Shown here piece after piece: positions 1 to 5,012 of a stretch of 5,012 nucleotides of DNA; position 1 is the stretch's first letter; each line of letters starts with the position of its first letter. This DNA comes from Anaerolineales bacterium (GTDB lineage: Bacteria; Chloroflexota; Anaerolineae; Anaerolineales; UBA11858), in assembly GCA_015485245.1 (NCBI GenBank), contig WFTY01000405.1, positions 1-5,012 of the forward strand. Reading direction: 5' to 3'. The notes below the pieces were generated by a model. It was not told the DNA's origin, did no database searches, and saw nothing but the letters and a program-made list of their open reading frames with translations. The translations under genes were made by a program, and so were the position numbers.

Positions 1-771
1 GAGTTCATGTTCGACGACGAGCGTGCAATGATCCGCGTTGACATGAGCGAGTATCAGGAGAAGCACACCGTCGCCCGGTTGATCGGCGCGCCTCCCGGCT
101 ACGTGGGCTATGATGAAGGCGGCCAGCTCACCGAGGCCGTCCGCCGCCGCCCCTACAGCGTGATACTGTTCGATGAGATCGAAAAGGCGCACCGCGACGT
201 GTTCAACGTGCTGCTGCAACTGCTGGATGACGGTCGCCTGACCGATGGCCAGGGGCGCACGGTGGACTTCCGCAATACGGTCGTGATTATGACCAGCAAC
301 CTGGGCAGCGAGTTGTGGCAAGGGGAACACGGGGACGTGACACGTGACGACGTGACACGCGTATTACAGGCGCACTTCCGCCCGGAGTTCCTTAATCGCA
401 TTGACGAGATCGTGGTCTTCCATCCGCTGAGCAAGGAACACCTCACCAAGATCGTCGACATCCAGTTGCACCGGGTGGAAAAACTGCTGCGCGAGCGCGG
501 TTACTCGCTGGAAGTCACACCCGAGGCGCGCGCTTATCTGGCCGAGGTGGGCTACGACCCTGACTTCGGCGCCCGCCCGCTCAAGCGCGCCATCCAACGC
601 GAATTGCAAGACCCGCTGGCGCTGAAAATCCTCTCCGGCAAGGTGCGCGTAGGCGACCTGATCCGCGTCGACCGCGGTCCGGAGGGGCTGATCTTCGAGC
701 GGGTTGCCGCCGCTGCCGAGAGCGGAGACGAAGAAGAGCCAGAAGTCATCGAAGGCGAAGTGGTGGCGTAG
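1..771 (+). CDS. clpB: Chaperone ClpB, C-terminal part (second AAA+ module), 5' end outside the window
   Basis: ClpB is the cytosolic ATP-driven disaggregase that threads aggregated proteins through a hexameric pore together with DnaK/DnaJ/GrpE. The frame is open from base 1, so the gene is cut by the window edge; 256 residues remain, and the N-domain, first AAA+ module, middle coiled coil and second Walker A lie upstream. Counting from the first codon, I see the pore loop GYVGY (33-37), Walker B VILFDE (54-59), the sensor 1 region MTSN (97-100), the arginine finger in FRPEFLNRID (R133) and sensor 2 GARPLKR (R192), followed by the ClpB small C-terminal domain. The phrases LLDDGRLTDGQGRTVDF and IQRELQDPLALKIL favour ClpB over ClpC. 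The acidic tail ending EVIEGEVVA and the TAG stop fit the usual ClpB end. A 5-residue tandem duplication (DVTRD then DVTR, about 112-120) sits in a variable stretch before the arginine finger. Confidence 0.96.
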   Translation, partial: EFMFDDERAMIRVDMSEYQEKHTVARLIGAPPGYVGYDEGGQLTEAVRRRPYSVILFDEIEKAHRDVFNVLLQLLDDGRLTDGQGRTVDFRNTVVIMTSNLGSELWQGEHGDVTRDDVTRVLQAHFRPEFLNRIDEIVVFHPLSKEHLTKIVDIQLHRVEKLLRERGYSLEVTPEARAYLAEVGYDPDFGARPLKRAIQRELQDPLALKILSGKVRVGDLIRVDRGPEGLIFERVAAAAESGDEEEPEVIEGEVVA

Positions 772-796
772 AACGACTGCGAGCAGTTATCCTACA

Positions 797-817
797 GCAG
801 ACCTCCGAGTGGTCTGC
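797..817 (+). terminator. Weak terminator-like hairpin after clpB
   Basis: GCAGACC (797-803) pairs perfectly with GGTCTGC (811-817) around a 7-base loop, 26 bases after the clpB stop. The tail is only loosely T-rich (TTTCGTGTTGG from 821, then five T at 836-840), so intrinsic termination is plausible but not strong. Its position at the 3' end of clpB, ahead of a separate promoter, supports the role. Confidence 0.4.
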
Positions 818-843
818 CGGTTTCGTGTTGGTGCCTTTTTCTC

Positions 844-910
844 ACCGTAGAGCACGCAGAGGGCGCGGAGAGCCTTTTGGTTTCTTCGCGCTCTCAGCGC
901 TCTCGGCGGT
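844..910. repeat. Imperfect inverted repeat of the dispersed ACCGTAGAG/CTCTCGGCGGT type
   Basis: The left arm 844-874 and right arm 880-910 form a long imperfect palindrome: 22 Watson-Crick pairs, 4 G-T wobbles and 5 mismatches over 31 positions, with a 5-base centre. The right arm contains GCGCTCTC twice (888-895 and 897-904, period 9), and the left arm has a matching GAG-rich 9-base rhythm. From memory, this resembles the dispersed 'CACAGAGACGCAGAG ... CTCTGCGTCTCTGTG' palindromes in intergenic regions of Chloroflexota, Planctomycetota and other environmental bacteria; their function is not established to my knowledge. It codes for nothing visible and lies between clpB and the next gene's promoter. 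It could be a small non-autonomous element or a structured RNA, and no clear target-site duplication was found. Confidence 0.65.
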
Positions 911-923
911 AAAACGGCAACCC

Positions 924-981
924 GCAATGCTGTCAACACAGTTGGGGCTCCGCGGTGATTGACTTTTTGCAATCCTGTCAA
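924..981. repeat. 13-base direct repeat pair flanking and entering the promoter
   Basis: GCAATGCTGTCAA (924-936) and GCAATCCTGTCAA (969-981) match at 12 of 13 positions with starts 45 bases apart. The second copy lies in the spacer between the predicted -35 and -10 boxes. A regulator binding both copies could control the downstream gene, but no regulator is identified here and a chance or duplication origin is possible. Confidence 0.4.
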
Positions 982-990
982 TGATATAAT
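959..990 (+). promoter_or_regulatory. Sigma70-type promoter with perfect extended -10
   Basis: TATAAT (985-990) is preceded by TG at 982-983, giving the complete extended -10 motif TGATATAAT. TTGACT (959-964) resembles the -35 consensus but stands 20 bases upstream instead of the usual 17, so the extended -10 probably carries most of the activity. Transcription should begin near 996-998. TTGAC (959-963) and GTCAA (977-981) form a small inverted repeat inside the promoter. The consequence is that the ATG at 989-991, which overlaps the -10 box, would not be in the transcript. Confidence 0.65.
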
Positions 991-2173
991 GCTGCCACCA
1001 AAAACTGAGCAGAGGGCCAGCATCATCCTCAACCTCAAGCGCCACTTCCTCATCAACCCCGACATCACCTTCCTCAACCACGGCTCGTTCGGCGCCACGC
1101 CGCGGGCGGTGTTGCGCGTCTACCAGCGCTGGCAACGCGAACTGGAACGCCAGCCGGTGGAATTCCTGGGGCGGCGCGCTCTGGGCCTGCTGGCCGAGGC
1201 CCGCGCCGCGCTGGCAGACTATCTGGGCACGCAGACCGAAAACATAGTGTACACCGCCAACGTGACGGTGGCGCTGAACATCGTCGCCCGCTCGCTGCAA
1301 CTCGGCCCCGGCGGCGAGGTGCTCGCCAGCGACCACGAGTACGGCGCGCTGGACCGCACCTGGCGCTTCCTGGCCCGCCGGCGCGGCTTCCGTTACATCA
1401 ACCACCCCATCCCTTTACCGCTGACCACACCCCATGCTTTTGTGGAACAGTTCTGGCAGGGCGTGACGGCGCGCACGCGGGTAATCTTCCTCAGCCACAT
1501 CACCAGCCCGACGGCGCTCATCTTCCCGGTGAAGGAAATCATCCGGCGCGCCCGCGCCGCAGGCATCCTCACCGTGATCGACGGCGCGCACGCGCCGGGG
1601 CAGATCCCGCTCCGCCTGGACGAACTGGGCGCGGATTTCTACGGCGGCAACCTGCACAAATGGCTGTGCGCGCCCAAAGGTGCGGGTTTCCTGTACGCCC
1701 GCCGCGAGGCGCAGCCGCTGCTCCAGCCATTGGTGGTCTCCTGGGGGTATGAATCCGAACATCCGGGGCCTTCGCAGTTCATCGATCACCACGAGTGGTG
1801 GGGAACGCGCGACATCTCCGCCTTCCTCAGCGTCCCCGCCGCCATCGAATTCCAGCGCCAACACGACTGGCCGCGGGTGCGCGCCGCCTGCCACGCGCTG
1901 CTGCGCGAAACCGTGGCCGCCATCAACGAACTCACCGGGCTGCCGCCCCTCGCCGATGATACCTGGTACGCCCAGATGGCCGCCGTCCGCCTGCCGGACG
2001 ATGTGAACACAACAGCGCTGAAAACCCGCCTGTACGACGAACACCGCGTTGAAGTCCCCCTCCTGGAGTGGAACGGGCAAAAGTTGCTGCGCATCAGCGT
2101 GCAGGGCTACAACTCGCGCCGCGATGTGCAGCGATTGCAGCGGGCGCTGGCACGCCGGCTGGCTGCGGCGTAA
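989..2173 (+). CDS. PLP-dependent aminotransferase class V fold enzyme, isopenicillin N epimerase-like
   Basis: This is a cytosolic PLP enzyme of fold type I in the class V group related to isopenicillin N epimerase and cysteine desulfurases. It is 394 residues from the ATG at 989, close to the roughly 400 usual for the family. Visible elements are LNHGSFGATP (29-38), the VDG-like IDGAHAPGQ holding the cofactor-ring Asp (D198) and His (H201), the Schiff-base lysine in NLHKWLCAPKG (K224), the C-terminal-domain-side HEWWGTRD, and RISVQGYN near the end. The cysteine-containing loop of true cysteine desulfurases is not evident. Members outside beta-lactam clusters are widespread and their substrates are mostly unknown, so the epimerase name should not be taken literally; no biosynthetic partners are nearby. 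The start is uncertain: TTG 959 and ATG 989 are both in frame but fall within the predicted promoter, and clear family similarity begins around LKRHFL (residue 16). The only Shine-Dalgarno-like site (1011-1016) points to ATC codons at 1022 and 1025. Confidence 0.92.
   Translation: MLPPKTEQRASIILNLKRHFLINPDITFLNHGSFGATPRAVLRVYQRWQRELERQPVEFLGRRALGLLAEARAALADYLGTQTENIVYTANVTVALNIVARSLQLGPGGEVLASDHEYGALDRTWRFLARRRGFRYINHPIPLPLTTPHAFVEQFWQGVTARTRVIFLSHITSPTALIFPVKEIIRRARAAGILTVIDGAHAPGQIPLRLDELGADFYGGNLHKWLCAPKGAGFLYARREAQPLLQPLVVSWGYESEHPGPSQFIDHHEWWGTRDISAFLSVPAAIEFQRQHDWPRVRAACHALLRETVAAINELTGLPPLADDTWYAQMAAVRLPDDVNTTALKTRLYDEHRVEVPLLEWNGQKLLRISVQGYNSRRDVQRLQRALARRLAAA
1011..1016 (+). promoter_or_regulatory. 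Possible ribosome binding site for the class V enzyme gene
   Basis: AGAGGG is the only purine-rich Shine-Dalgarno-like run downstream of the predicted transcription start. It is followed after 5 and 8 bases by two in-frame ATC codons (1022, 1025) and not by ATG, GTG or TTG. It would give a leader of about 25 bases and place the start just before the conserved LKRHFL stretch. No such run precedes the ATG at 989. Use of ATC as a start is rare, so this is tentative. Confidence 0.3.
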
Positions 2174-2181
2174 TCCCCCAC

Positions 2182-2211
2182 AAAAACAGGCAGGCCATTG
2201 GGTCTGTCTGT
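2182..2211 (-). terminator. Intrinsic terminator for the leftward genes
   Basis: An 11-base stem (2186-2196 with 2201-2211, two G-T wobbles) closes a 4-base loop. Read on the - strand it is followed directly by five T (complement of 2182-2186), the classic intrinsic layout, about 120 bases beyond the leftward stop at 2330. Read on the + strand the same hairpin stands 12 bases after the class V enzyme stop but is followed by AAAATTGG, so rightward termination would be weaker. Confidence 0.6.
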
Positions 2212-2279
2212 AAAATTGGAGGGCGCATCACTCCCTCGGCGGGTTGAGCAATTGCCCCACATGCCGGGCGCCTTCCTGG

Positions 2280-2314
2280 CCGGTCACCGCCAGCCCTTAT
2301 GGCGGTTTCGCCGG
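2280..2314. other. Hairpin in the convergent intergenic region
   Basis: ACCGCCA (2286-2292) pairs perfectly with TGGCGGT (2300-2306) around a 7-base loop. CCGG at 2280-2283 and 2311-2314 can extend it across a small internal loop. It lies just beyond the stop of the leftward gene. There is no T-tract on either side, so it could protect the 3' end of the mRNA or be a remnant repeat rather than a terminator. An 8-base palindrome GTGATCAC (2322-2329) adjoins it. Confidence 0.4.
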
Positions 2315-2329
2315 TCGACGAGTGATCAC

Positions 2330-2986
2330 CTAGCGGCGGAAGATGTTGGGGACGGCGTTGTACTCCTCCCGCCAGATTTCGGCGGCCTGTGAGTAGGTGA
2401 CGTAAACCGCCTGCCCGCGCTCGACAAAGGGAGCCAGTTCGTCCAGCACAGCCAGCAACCTGGCGTGATCCTCCGGATGGAAGACAATCCCCTGCGGCAC
2501 GGCGAGCGTGACGGTGTACATCGCATCGGCGGGGATGACTCCTGCTTCCATCTGGTCGAGCAGGGATTGCACATATTCCGGCGTGGAGAGATCGGTGGGG
2601 TGGGCGCTCCAGTCGTCATGCTCCCCCGGCCCGATGTAGATAAACGGCCCCTCGGGGTCGTGCACCCAGAAATCATCGCCAGCGCCCTTGGGAATCCACA
2701 CCCCGCTGGCGACATCGTCGTCGCTGAAATCCCCCAGATGATGCCGGGAACTGACCGCCAGGGTGAGCATTTCAGGTTTCCAGGTGAAGCCGGGCGTGAT
2801 CTGCCCATCCTCGCCCGCCGCCAGGCGCGCCCACTGATCGGGGTCATCCCACACCAGGCCGCCCATCGTCTCGCTGACCGTGGTCAACTGCCCGCCCAGG
2901 TAGCGGATGTCGGCATAGTTGTCCTTCCCTTCGATATCCCAGCCGCCCTCCTGATGGGGATCGATCTCGTAGCCGTAATGCGCCAC
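2330..2986 (-). CDS. C-terminal fragment of the interrupted hydrolase lipoprotein gene (second domain)
   Basis: This frame of 218 codons from GTG 2986 is in the same phase as the upstream lipoprotein gene and is separated from it only by the TAG at 2990-2992 and one CTG codon. It is therefore best read as the distal part of one gene. No Shine-Dalgarno precedes the GTG (the bases are GCTCGATTAGCTG), which argues against an independent start. The opening HYGYEIDPHQEGGWD continues naturally from the Q-I-E-Y-E-F segment before the stop, in the manner of a sugar-deacetylase-like or glycosidase-like barrel where an 'EI..H' strand carries an active-site His. That fold is an inference, and I do not recognise a characterised family. 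Other visible features are many Asp, His and Trp residues (HHLGDFSDDDVASGVW, PGEHDDWSAH), no membrane segment and a complete-looking end at NIFRR. The sequence shows no further stops or frameshifts, so any damage is recent or the fragment is still translated by readthrough. Confidence 0.8.
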   Translation of the reverse strand: MAHYGYEIDPHQEGGWDIEGKDNYADIRYLGGQLTTVSETMGGLVWDDPDQWARLAAGEDGQITPGFTWKPEMLTLAVSSRHHLGDFSDDDVASGVWIPKGAGDDFWVHDPEGPFIYIGPGEHDDWSAHPTDLSTPEYVQSLLDQMEAGVIPADAMYTVTLAVPQGIVFHPEDHARLLAVLDELAPFVERGQAVYVTYSQAAEIWREEYNAVPNIFRR

Positions 2987-2989
2987 CAG

Positions 2990-2992
2990 CTA
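2990..2992 (-). other. In-frame amber (TAG) codon splitting one gene
   Basis: On the - strand the frame reads CTC GAT TAG CTG GTG GCG, giving L-D-stop-L-V-A. Protein-like sequence runs in the same phase on both sides: 430 codons before from ATG 4282 and 219 after. One substitution from a Tyr, Trp, Gln, Lys, Glu, Ser or Leu codon would produce it. TAG also ends clpB (769-771) and the fragment itself (2330-2332) at sensible positions, so TAG is not generally reassigned here. Confidence 0.85.
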
Positions 2993-4282
2993 ATCGAGCA
3001 CATTCAGGCCGTCTGTAGTTGCCTTCAAAGCATCGCTCTCGCAGCGCGAAACGCCCATCAAAAACTCGTATTCGATTTGCAGGTTGACGGCGAGGCTATA
3101 AGGGGCAATCGCCTCGGCGAAGTCGAGCAGTTTCCGGCGAAAATCAGGGTAGGCGTCACAATTGGCGTAAGCGGGCACGTCTTCGATGTGGACAGCCACG
3201 GTCAGGTAGACCGGAGGGATGCTGATCTCCCCGGAGGACGGCGCGGGGGCCGCGGATGGGGACGATGCGCCGTGCAAACTGAACATCTCCAGCGCGTATT
3301 GGAGGGTCAACTGCTCCAACGAGCGCGTCTCCTTTTCGGAGAGCATCGCGGGGGGATTGGCCGGGTCGTAGGTCTGATCGGGGGGCAGATCGTTCAGGCG
3401 CACCCAGGGGGGCTCCCCCTGCACCGCAGCGTTGACCATGTTGATGGCGTGTTCCACATCGGGCTGGACATGATCCTTCTCGGATTGCAGACGCTGGTAA
3501 GGGACCTGAACGTCGGGGATTAAGTTGAGGGCCTCGCGCTGGGCCCAAAAGTCCGCATCATCGCAAGGAGCGAAATCAATGTGTGTGTTCGCCGAGCAGC
3601 CCACAGTGGTGTCAAAGCGGTCGGCAGGGCCTTCCCAATCCATCAGGAAGGAAACCGGCAGATCGGGATGGCGCGCCAGCGCCCCGGAGGCCATGGTGAT
3701 TCCGTAGGAGAAGGAAGCCACCCCCAGGCGAGCCGGGTCCACCTGAGGCAGCGCGGCGGCGAATTCGATCACCGCGGCCAGCCCATCTTGCTGGGCGTAG
3801 CCGTCATAGTCCTCGATGCCATCGCTCCGCCCGCGGCCGTCCGGGTCGAAGGCCACGACAACGATGCCCTCCCCCGCCAGGACGTCGGCAAGATTGTCGT
3901 TTTCGTCAGGGCTGCTGGCGTAACCAATCCCGCCGGGGACAATCACCAGCGCGGGGTAAGGCCCCTGGCCTCCCGCCGGTGTGGTCACGATCACATACAG
4001 TTGCGCCCCGGTCGCCGGGTTGGTGACCCAATATTCGCCCGCAGCGTCTATCGCTGGGGGAGATATTTCCCCGCCGTGAGCGCTGCTCTCGCTGCAATCC
4101 TGCGGGCAGTTTTGGGCGTTCTCCGGCCCGTCGCAGGCGCCATCGCCACAGCGTTTCTCAGATGCGCCGGTTTCTCCCTGCAGGGGAGCCGCGGCGCTTT
4201 CCGCCGGCGGCGTGGGCGTCGCCAGACCGCAGGCCAGGGCAGTCAAAACAAGCATCAAAAGGGGATAGCGTTTGCGGTGCAT
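2990..4282 (-). CDS. Predicted secreted lipoprotein: Cys-rich motif, dienelactone-hydrolase-like domain and start of a second catalytic-like domain; 3' end cut by in-frame TAG
   Basis: The start is ATG 4282, preceded after 6 bases by AGGTGAG; the frame remains open back to a TTG at 4336 but that lacks support. Residues 1-18 (HRKR, hydrophobic stretch, TALAC) look like a lipoprotein signal peptide with C18 as the lipidated residue, followed by a Thr/Pro/Ala linker, so the protein should sit outside the membrane. Residues 45-63 (CGDGACDGPENAQNCPQDC) form a C-x4-C-x8-C-x3-C motif known from many secreted bacterial proteins, possibly metal-binding. Residues about 83-335 are an alpha/beta hydrolase like dienelactone hydrolase or acyl-peptidase types: VIVPGG (113-118), FDPDGRGRSDG (145-155), nucleophile elbow SFSYG with S192 (Ser replaces the usual first Gly), a likely acid in MDWEGPADR, and the likely His in KDHVQP (H271). 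A Pro/Ser linker (about 338-357) leads to a second domain beginning VYLTVAVHIEDVP, which breaks off at D430 before TAG. With the distal part the product would be about 650 residues. Substrate unknown. Confidence 0.85.
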   Translation of the reverse strand: MHRKRYPLLMLVLTALACGLATPTPPAESAAAPLQGETGASEKRCGDGACDGPENAQNCPQDCSESSAHGGEISPPAIDAAGEYWVTNPATGAQLYVIVTTPAGGQGPYPALVIVPGGIGYASSPDENDNLADVLAGEGIVVVAFDPDGRGRSDGIEDYDGYAQQDGLAAVIEFAAALPQVDPARLGVASFSYGITMASGALARHPDLPVSFLMDWEGPADRFDTTVGCSANTHIDFAPCDDADFWAQREALNLIPDVQVPYQRLQSEKDHVQPDVEHAINMVNAAVQGEPPWVRLNDLPPDQTYDPANPPAMLSEKETRSLEQLTLQYALEMFSLHGASSPSAAPAPSSGEISIPPVYLTVAVHIEDVPAYANCDAYPDFRRKLLDFAEAIAPYSLAVNLQIEYEFLMGVSRCESDALKATTDGLNVLD

Positions 4283-4288
4283 GGTAGT

Positions 4289-4295
4289 CTCACCT
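4289..4295 (-). promoter_or_regulatory. Ribosome binding site fixing the lipoprotein start
   Basis: On the - strand AGGTGAG lies 6 bases upstream of ATG 4282 and matches the anti-Shine-Dalgarno complement AGGAGGTGA well. It decides for ATG 4282 over the in-frame TTG at 4336, which would overlap the preceding gene's stop and run the coding frame through the palindrome. One base separates it from the palindrome at 4297-4329. Confidence 0.8.
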
Positions 4296-4296
4296 G

Positions 4297-4329
4297 AGAT
4301 TTCCGAAGTCTTGAAGACTTCGGAAATCT
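4297..4329. repeat. 33-base perfect palindrome between the two hydrolase genes
   Basis: Positions 4297-4312 and 4314-4329 are exact reverse complements: 16-base arms around a single central G at 4313. The core reads CCGAAGTCTT...AAGACTTCGG. It begins (leftward) 3 bases after the TGA of the upstream hydrolase and ends one base before the Shine-Dalgarno of the lipoprotein gene. In RNA the innermost pairs would open to give a short loop on a very stable stem. No T-tract follows on the - strand, so a classic intrinsic terminator is unlikely. From memory, similar CGAAGTCTT palindromes recur between genes in Chloroflexota, so it may be a REP-like element; a role in RNA processing, attenuation or protein binding is equally possible. 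Confidence 0.85.
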
Positions 4330-4332
4330 GGA

Positions 4333-5012
4333 TCAAGGCGCCAACTGCAAGAAAATTTCCAGCGCATCCTCATGGTACTGCGGATGCTCGAAGAACCCGC
4401 CGTGCCCGGCACCGATGTCTTCCACATAACGCTCTACAATCCCGCCGTGGCTGGTGATGACCTCGACCGTGTTGCGCATGTTTTCGGCCTGCTTCTCATC
4501 TCCGGCGTAGAGGTAGAAGTGCTTGCCTGCAAAGGCATCCTCGCCATAGACGCCGTTGTACAGGTCGGTGGTGAACACCTTGCCCACCGACATCTCGCTG
4601 GGATCGGTTTTCATGCCGCCATCGTGAGCGATGAGCAGCCGCAGGTAGTCCGTGCCGTTCACCCGGTCGAGGTAAGCCAACTGGAAACTGATTTCGGAGC
4701 CCTGGCTCCAGCCGCGGTAGGCGCTCTTATCCAACTGAGCGTCATATTTGTAGGCCATGTAACGCAAAGCGGTATCCATAAAGGTGAAGACGTGCTCGGC
4801 GGGGTGCATCTCCTCGCCTTCGCCGGTCCACCACTGGATGGAAACCACCGCGTAGCCGTACTTCCGGGCGAAGGGCAGTTCCTGCGCCATCTGGAAATAC
4901 GAACTGCCGGTGTGCCCGTGGGCGACGACCATCACCCGCCGCGTGTCCATTTGCTCATAGCCTTCCGGCACCCAGAGGATGAAAAAGGCATCCATCGACT
5001 CCAGGTTGACGA
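4333..5012 (-). CDS. Alpha/beta hydrolase (esterase-like), N-terminus beyond the window
   Basis: The frame is open from the right window edge to TGA at 4333-4335. An ATG lies at 4995, but in-frame codons continue upstream of it (V-N-L-E-S-M) with no Shine-Dalgarno visible, so the gene is treated as 5' partial. Counting from that Met, the fold's landmarks are VMVVAHGHTGS (21-31, the oxyanion-side HG), the nucleophile elbow GWSQG with S97, a likely acid in YAGDEKQ (D166) and the catalytic His in GAGHGG (H198), ending FLQLAP. This order and spacing fit a serine hydrolase resembling feruloyl esterases, PHB depolymerase-like enzymes or dienelactone hydrolases; the sequence does not show which. Any signal peptide would lie beyond the window. 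The next gene follows on the same strand with a gap of about 50 bases and carries a related hydrolase domain, suggesting one transcript and linked roles in ester or polymer breakdown. Confidence 0.88.
   Translation of the reverse strand, partial: VNLESMDAFFILWVPEGYEQMDTRRVMVVAHGHTGSSYFQMAQELPFARKYGYAVVSIQWWTGEGEEMHPAEHVFTFMDTALRYMAYKYDAQLDKSAYRGWSQGSEISFQLAYLDRVNGTDYLRLLIAHDGGMKTDPSEMSVGKVFTTDLYNGVYGEDAFAGKHFYLYAGDEKQAENMRNTVEVITSHGGIVERYVEDIGAGHGGFFEHPQYHEDALEIFLQLAP

Noticed and set aside
842..1405. Open frame of 187 codons on the - strand running through the inverted repeat
   Set aside because: Overlaps the non-coding repeat, the promoter and the conserved N-terminal part of the PLP enzyme; no motifs seen.
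1415..2080. Open frame of 221 codons on the - strand
   Set aside because: Antisense to the class V PLP enzyme, whose catalytic motifs are clear; treated as a shadow.
2198..2392. Small + strand frame of 64 codons in the convergent gap
   Set aside because: Starts inside a terminator stem, runs into the opposite gene's 3' end and shows no conserved-looking sequence or ribosome binding site.
2990..2992. TAG as evidence of pyrrolysine or a reassigned code
   Set aside because: TAG ends clpB and the distal fragment at plausible positions, and nothing in the window points to a pyrrolysine system; a point lesion is simpler.
2465..3523. Long open frame of 352 codons on the + strand
   Set aside because: It lies antisense to the hydrolase lipoprotein gene, spans both halves of it, has no recognisable motifs or ribosome binding site, and is explained by the G+C-rich codon bias of the opposite strand.
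3581..4297. Open frame of 238 codons on the + strand
   Set aside because: Antisense to the well-supported hydrolase domain and signal peptide; the Arg/Gly-rich translation has no family features.
4280..4336. TTG at 4336 as the lipoprotein gene start
   Set aside because: It would translate the palindrome, overlap the preceding stop and place 18 extra residues before a well-formed signal peptide; ATG 4282 has a strong Shine-Dalgarno.

Overview
The window looks like a G+C-rich bacterial chromosome. Four features suggest a member of the Chloroflexota: a canonical clpB end, a secreted lipoprotein with a Thr/Pro-rich linker, a dispersed palindromic repeat of the 'CACAGAG-type', and a long CGAAGTC-type palindrome. 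This assignment rests on recalled sequence style, not on a search, and is only moderately secure. No tRNA, rRNA, CRISPR array or transposase was seen.

Left part, + strand (1-2173). The window opens inside clpB and holds the last 256 codons of the disaggregase, including its second AAA+ module. A roughly 215-base gap follows. It carries a weak terminator-like hairpin, a 67-base imperfect inverted repeat, a 13-base direct repeat and a promoter with a perfect extended -10 element. Next is a class V, PLP-dependent aminotransferase-fold enzyme of the isopenicillin N epimerase-like group. Its start is problematic: the only nearby ATG lies inside the predicted -10 box.

Middle (2174-2329). This is a convergent intergenic region with two hairpins. 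One has a T-tract when read on the - strand and is a good terminator for the leftward genes.

Right part, - strand (2330-5012). Two genes are read leftwards. The upstream one is an alpha/beta hydrolase whose 5' end lies beyond the window. Four bases after its stop is a 33-base palindrome with perfect 16-base arms, followed directly by a strong Shine-Dalgarno and the next gene. That gene encodes a predicted lipoprotein with a cysteine-rich motif, a dienelactone-hydrolase-like alpha/beta hydrolase domain, a Pro/Ser linker and the start of a second domain.

The main finding is that this second domain is cut by a single in-frame TAG at 2990-2992. The reading frame then continues for 219 more codons with coherent protein sequence. 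The two open frames are therefore almost certainly one gene of about 650 codons, broken by a recent nonsense change, a sequencing error, or possibly read through. The two hydrolase genes look like a small operon for extracellular or envelope ester or polymer breakdown; the substrate is unknown.
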